Of a stretch of 64,000 nt of DNA, positions 60,753 to 64,000 are shown one piece after another. Origin of the DNA: Cercospora beticola (lineage: Eukaryota; Ascomycota; Dothideomycetes; Mycosphaerellales; Mycosphaerellaceae). Position numbers and translations under genes: made by a program. The stretch's first letter is position 1. Each line of letters opens with the position of its first letter. The stretch spans positions 1,488,001 through 1,552,000 of the forward strand of contig NC_088939.1 of assembly GCF_033473495.1 (NCBI RefSeq). Reading direction: 5' to 3'. The notes under the pieces were generated by a model, which was given only the letters and a program-made list of their open reading frames with translations, did no database searches and had not been told where the DNA came from.

Positions 60753-62093
60753 ATGGCCTTCTTGAAACGGCTGTCTGACAGCCTCTGGGACTATGTCTCA
60801 CCGCAGAAGCCGGTGAACACGACAATGCCGACACCAGGCACCGACATCCCCGCGACGCCCACCAGAAAGTTCTCACCAGGCGATGTGGCCAAGTTTTCCA
60901 GATCAATGAGCCCTATCGAAAGGGTTAGCGAGTGGCAATTTAATGCACCCACCACTCCTCGAAGCACGAAGAGGAAGCGTCTGCACACGCCCGAATATGG
61001 CTCAGGGCGCCGTATAAAGCAGCCCAAGATCGAATTGGAGGATACGGACTACTCGCCTGAGAGCGATGAAAGAGGACGTCTTGGCTCGCCGATGCATGAA
61101 GGTTTCGTAGAACGAAGTTCCCTCCTCAGAACTCCGTCACGGCGTTCTGCAACGAGGTCGCCATCTCCTTCTTTTGCGGAATACATTCGTGATGAGGACG
61201 AGCTGTCCGCAGATCTGCGTGTGGACGACGAGCAATTCAACGATACTCCTCCCAAGAAGAGGGTAATTCACATTCCAGCAGAGCTCAGTAGCAAGCACAT
61301 CTCGACCAAAGAGCTGCGAGCCAAAGGATGGGACGACGACTACATTACCCTCATGCAGAGGATCGGACTGCGTGGCCGAGAGCCCATCCTCCCCGCATAC
61401 ATGAAGTTTGAGTACCGATTTTTGCCCGACGGACTGTTCCACAGCAGCGATGAAGAGGCGTTCATCAGCAGTCTGCGCAACGGTCACTTCAAAGCCGGCA
61501 AGGCACTCCAAAAATTGCTGGATCTTGGCGGCCACATCCGCGATCGCAAGGAAGTAGATCCACAGCATGGAAGGCCGGAGCTCGAGGTCAAACGCCACCT
61601 GAAAGAATACCTGAAGTGGGCACAGAACGACAGTGATCTCGACAGGCGAACCGCCATTCCAGTCCTGGTACAAGTCTACGCCGAAGCTGGCACTCCTGGC
61701 GAGGAGATGACAGCGATGGCCGAAGACAAGTGCCGTGCACTCATAAAGAAGTGGAAGACAGCACTTGAAGTCACTCGCTCAGTCGAAATGTCTCCCGTCT
61801 CTCGCACCTCGGACGGCACTTTGCTGTCCTACGAGATCCCAACGATCTACGCCATCCTCGCGTCAGATGCTATCGTGGCTACCATGGCATACACTGTCGA
61901 CTCTGATCATTGCCAACCAATGGCGCTCTTCGACTACAACCTCAAGGATTACGATGTCTGGAACTCGCTTGCTCTAGCGCTACTCGTCTGTCATGTGCGC
62001 AATGTGCAGCTGCGCATCGCAGAGGACACCGACATTGGCATGAAGCAGCCCAACTCGAGCGAGAGTAGCTACAGCATGGACGAAGATGCTTGA
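60753..62093 (+). CDS. Conserved fungal protein of unknown function
   Basis: A single exon of 446 aa. The N-terminal 170 residues are Ser/Pro/Arg-rich and contain a likely bipartite nuclear signal (STKRKRLHTPEYGSGRRIKQ) and many SP/TP sites. A conserved-looking folded part begins near residue 190: STKELRAKGWDDDYITLMQR, IGLRGREPILPAYMKFEYRF and LPDGLFHSSDEEAFISSLRN. The C-terminal half continues with GKALQKLLDLGGHIRDRKEV and an ITYAILASDAIVATMAYTVD-like segment. I recognise no catalytic motif. Residues suggest a nuclear protein found widely in dothideomycetes, but I cannot assign a role. Confidence 0.8.
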   Translation: MAFLKRLSDSLWDYVSPQKPVNTTMPTPGTDIPATPTRKFSPGDVAKFSRSMSPIERVSEWQFNAPTTPRSTKRKRLHTPEYGSGRRIKQPKIELEDTDYSPESDERGRLGSPMHEGFVERSSLLRTPSRRSATRSPSPSFAEYIRDEDELSADLRVDDEQFNDTPPKKRVIHIPAELSSKHISTKELRAKGWDDDYITLMQRIGLRGREPILPAYMKFEYRFLPDGLFHSSDEEAFISSLRNGHFKAGKALQKLLDLGGHIRDRKEVDPQHGRPELEVKRHLKEYLKWAQNDSDLDRRTAIPVLVQVYAEAGTPGEEMTAMAEDKCRALIKKWKTALEVTRSVEMSPVSRTSDGTLLSYEIPTIYAILASDAIVATMAYTVDSDHCQPMALFDYNLKDYDVWNSLALALLVCHVRNVQLRIAEDTDIGMKQPNSSESSYSMDEDA

Positions 62094-62700
62094 ACAGGTC
62101 TTGATGATCTTCAGCGCTTCCGGCGCACATTGCTTGACTCTGAGAGAACATGTGGGAGAAAGAGGAGGCTGAGATCGGGGACATCACACTCATTCACGCA
62201 ACATTTTTTCGAGCGCACGCGCGCATTTCGTAAGATACCCTGCACTACTGAGATGATTACACGAGATTGTTTTATGCATATTGGAAGGAGGGTACTGAAA
62301 TGCTCCACTGCATAGCTGTATATGGTCGCTGGAAGGTTGTTTGTAGTCACTAGATTCCCTGCTAACATAAATCGATTGCCACTTTGATCCACAGTGTCAC
62401 TTCTCCTCTCGACGGGAGTGGACCTAATCAATCTACAACGACACATTTCACGCCCTACAAGTCTTCATTGACCCCCAAATGCTATACCGCGGTCGTTCCG
62501 GACAGTCAGAATATGCTGACATCAACAAAATGGCCGGGAAGGCGGGACGCACTCCGTCTTGGCCACCACTTCTCCACCTCCACCTCAAGTGAGATCTTGT
62601 GACCCAACATCCACTCGATCTCCATATATATATATTCAGTATACCAACAAAATAAATGGTTCACTCGAGGTCCAAGGCAGACCGAATCTTCGTAAGCACA
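62094..62700. other. Intergenic region upstream of the secreted protein gene
   Basis: About 600 bp. No gene. It includes the AT-run at 62624-62635. Confidence 0.4.
62624..62635 (+). promoter_or_regulatory. TATA-type AT run
   Basis: ATATATATATAT followed by T, about 65-77 bp before the start of the secreted protein gene; a plausible TATA box, which is otherwise rare in this window. Confidence 0.35.
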
Positions 62701-63612
62701 ATGCCTTCCGCTTCTAGTTTCCTCACAACCATTTTCTTGCTCCTACTTCTGAACATCCTTCCCACTACCGCCTCGACCTCCTCGGACCTCAAGAAGAAAG
62801 ACACAACACCCAGCCCCTGGAACCGCCTCAACAACCCTCAAATAAGACACACCTCCCCTCCCACCGCAAGTCAAAAATCCTTCACAATCACCACCCCACC
62901 CGGCACCGACATCTGGCGTCCCGCTCCAGGCGCCGCAGCAGACAACTTCACAGCACCCTACGTCTACCGGATCTGCAAATCCTCCGACTTCATTCGCGCA
63001 GCCGTCACAGTCTCAGCCGACTGGCAAACACGGTACGATCAAGGCGGACTGGCGATTGTGTTTCCGAACAGCGGCAAGAAAGGCGCAGCAGCTGTCAAAG
63101 GGGCAAAATGGTTGAAGACAGGTCTTGAAGTGGAAAATGGAAAACCACAATTGGGTACCGTGGGAGCTTACGCTTTCTCGGACTGGAGTCTGAGTCCGGT
63201 CGTCCCTGCTGCGAAAGGACTAGGAAAATACGAGGCGCGGTTTGAGATTGAGAGGAATGGGAGTGAGTTTTCTTCTTTTTCTATTTTCTCTTCTTCGTTT
63301 CGAGCTTTCTTACTACGCATTGTTGTGATGAAGTTTTTGATGGGATTTGTTTTGAGTGAAAGTTGGTTTATTCGGATTTTGCGTTTGCTAACGGATTATT
63401 TTCGCGTGCGATCAGCGGATTTGTGGGTGTATAATGTTGTGAAGAATGATCGGTATCCGTTGAGGCAGGCTACTTGGGCGTTTTTGGAGGAGAGAGGAAA
63501 GAAGAATGCGGAGATTTTTGTGGGGGTTTATGCGGCGAAGCCGATCTTTACGGATGGGAAGCCGGATATGAATTTGACTGTTGAGTTTAAGAATTTGAGG
63601 ATTGAGTGTTGA
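62701..63612 (+). CDS. Secreted concanavalin-like (DUF1349-type) protein
   Basis: Exons 62701-63262 and 63416-63612 (intron 153 bp) give 252 aa. The start at 62701 gives a signal peptide (MPSASSFLTTIFLLLLLNIL); an in-frame ATG at 62656 would place a basic leader before it. The body (FTITTPPGTDIWRPAPGAAA, FIRAAVTVSADWQTRYDQGG, WLKTGLEVENGKPQLGTVGA, LWVYNVVKNDRYPLRQATW and FVGVYAAKPIF) matches the DUF1349/concanavalin A-like fold of secreted fungal and bacterial proteins; carbohydrate binding is possible but not shown. The intron is a multiple of three and stop-free, so it reads through; its T-rich sequence with GTGAGT and ATCAG ends shows it is an intron. The codon-choice switch occurs near 63050. 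Confidence 0.82.
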   Translation: MPSASSFLTTIFLLLLLNILPTTASTSSDLKKKDTTPSPWNRLNNPQIRHTSPPTASQKSFTITTPPGTDIWRPAPGAAADNFTAPYVYRICKSSDFIRAAVTVSADWQTRYDQGGLAIVFPNSGKKGAAAVKGAKWLKTGLEVENGKPQLGTVGAYAFSDWSLSPVVPAAKGLGKYEARFEIERNGSEFSSFSIFSSSFRAFLLRIVVMKFLMGFVLSESWFIRILRLLTDYFRVRSADLWVYNVVKNDRYPLRQATWAFLEERGKKNAEIFVGVYAAKPIFTDGKPDMNLTVEFKNLRIEC

Positions 63613-63891
63613 GGAGAGGTGTTCTGCATGATACTGGCGAGTCAATTTGACTCTGCTGGCCGCCATGATGGCGAATACAAAAGTTGCAACACGGCTGAAT
63701 AACACTAGACCTCAGGTTGAAGACGAGACAACGATGATTGAAATAGATCACGAACCAAAAATCAAATACTGCGAACAGCTGAACGAGAGCTACCTATAGA
63801 ATAACAATACACATTCTGGAAGCTGTCAACCACTATTCCATTCTTAGTCTAACATGTCTCCCCCTCCTCTACCACTCAGATCCTTAACAGA
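63613..63891. other. Convergent 3' spacer
   Basis: About 280 bp with no gene. Confidence 0.35.
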
Positions 63892-64000
63892 TCACTCCAC
63901 ATCATCCTCATGAAACACCAGCGCCCTAACCTCAATACTGTCCCTCCCCTCCTCATTCTCCGCGCCCGGGATCTCAAAAGCCGAATGCGGGACTCTCTTT
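63892..64000 (-). CDS. 3' end of a reverse-strand gene (partial)
   Basis: From the window edge, the reverse strand reads RVPHSAFEIPGAENEEGRDS, IEVRALVFHEDDVE and then TGA at 63894-63892. The codons are regular and the composition (G-rich coding strand) matches the 3' ends of other genes here. The polypeptide is too short to identify. The rest of the gene lies beyond 64000. Confidence 0.5.
   Translation of the reverse strand, partial: KRVPHSAFEIPGAENEEGRDSIEVRALVFHEDDVE

Noticed and set aside
1..64000. tRNA genes, transposons, RIP-like AT-rich blocks, viral insertions
   Set aside because: I scanned for T-loop-like GGTTCGA boxes, terminal repeats, transposase/reverse-transcriptase motifs and AT-rich tracts and found none that hold up; a tRNAscan-SE and repeat-library search would be decisive.

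Overview
This is nuclear DNA from a filamentous ascomycete (Pezizomycotina), most likely a dothideomycete of the Capnodiales/Mycosphaerellales type. The evidence is: GT-AG introns mostly of 49-60 bp, dense intergenic packing, DASH, septation (Cdc11), NRC-2 and HET-domain genes, a secreted aspartic protease and a subtilisin, and a tandem family of small LPQELYD-type proteins of the kind expanded in Mycosphaerellaceae. I see no transposon, rRNA, tRNA, CRISPR or viral sequence. Both ends of the window are cut arbitrarily.

Layout. 1-2.4 kb: secreted aspartic protease. 2.5-10.3 kb: a metabolic block of a mitochondrial 2-oxoglutarate/malate-type carrier, acyl-CoA dehydrogenase, class III CoA-transferase, HMG-CoA-lyase-family enzyme and aldehyde dehydrogenase, arranged as two divergent pairs plus ALDH. 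Three of these proteins carry mitochondrial-type presequences. 10.6-13.4 kb: three tandem paralogs of a small LPQELYD family that share intron position and, for two of them, an upstream 15-bp element. 13.6-31 kb: Tma46/DFRP1, a small membrane protein, the septation scaffold Cdc11/SepK, a large disordered protein, the DASH subunit Dad3, an NRC-2/flippase-kinase type AGC kinase, a degenerate 98-bp tandem repeat and a tail-anchored protein. 31.5-39.8 kb: ELP4, ribosomal protein L26 (uL24), a large AT-hook/C2H2 protein and the oligosaccharyltransferase subunit OST4.

40-54 kb is more accessory: a frameshifted F-box gene, a proteinase-K-like subtilisin, a seven-helix membrane protein in six exons, an alkaline ceramidase with 13- and 20-nt exons, tRNA(Ile)-lysidine synthase (TilS), a HET-domain protein and a histidine-phosphatase family member. 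54-56 kb holds two related coiled-coil genes, one interrupted by an in-frame TAG. 56-64 kb: the mitochondrial fission adaptor Mdv1/Caf4, chorismate mutase, a conserved protein of unknown function, a secreted concanavalin-like protein and the 3' end of a reverse-strand gene.

The best candidates for something undescribed are the CoA-transferase/lyase/dehydrogenase/carrier block (a possible dicarboxylyl-CoA catabolic cluster), the LPQELYD tandem family with its shared promoter element, the 98-bp-period noncoding repeat, the coiled-coil pair with an in-frame stop, and a repeated intragenic switch from C-ending to G/T-ending codons. Exon coordinates were placed by hand from GT-AG sites and reading-frame continuity.
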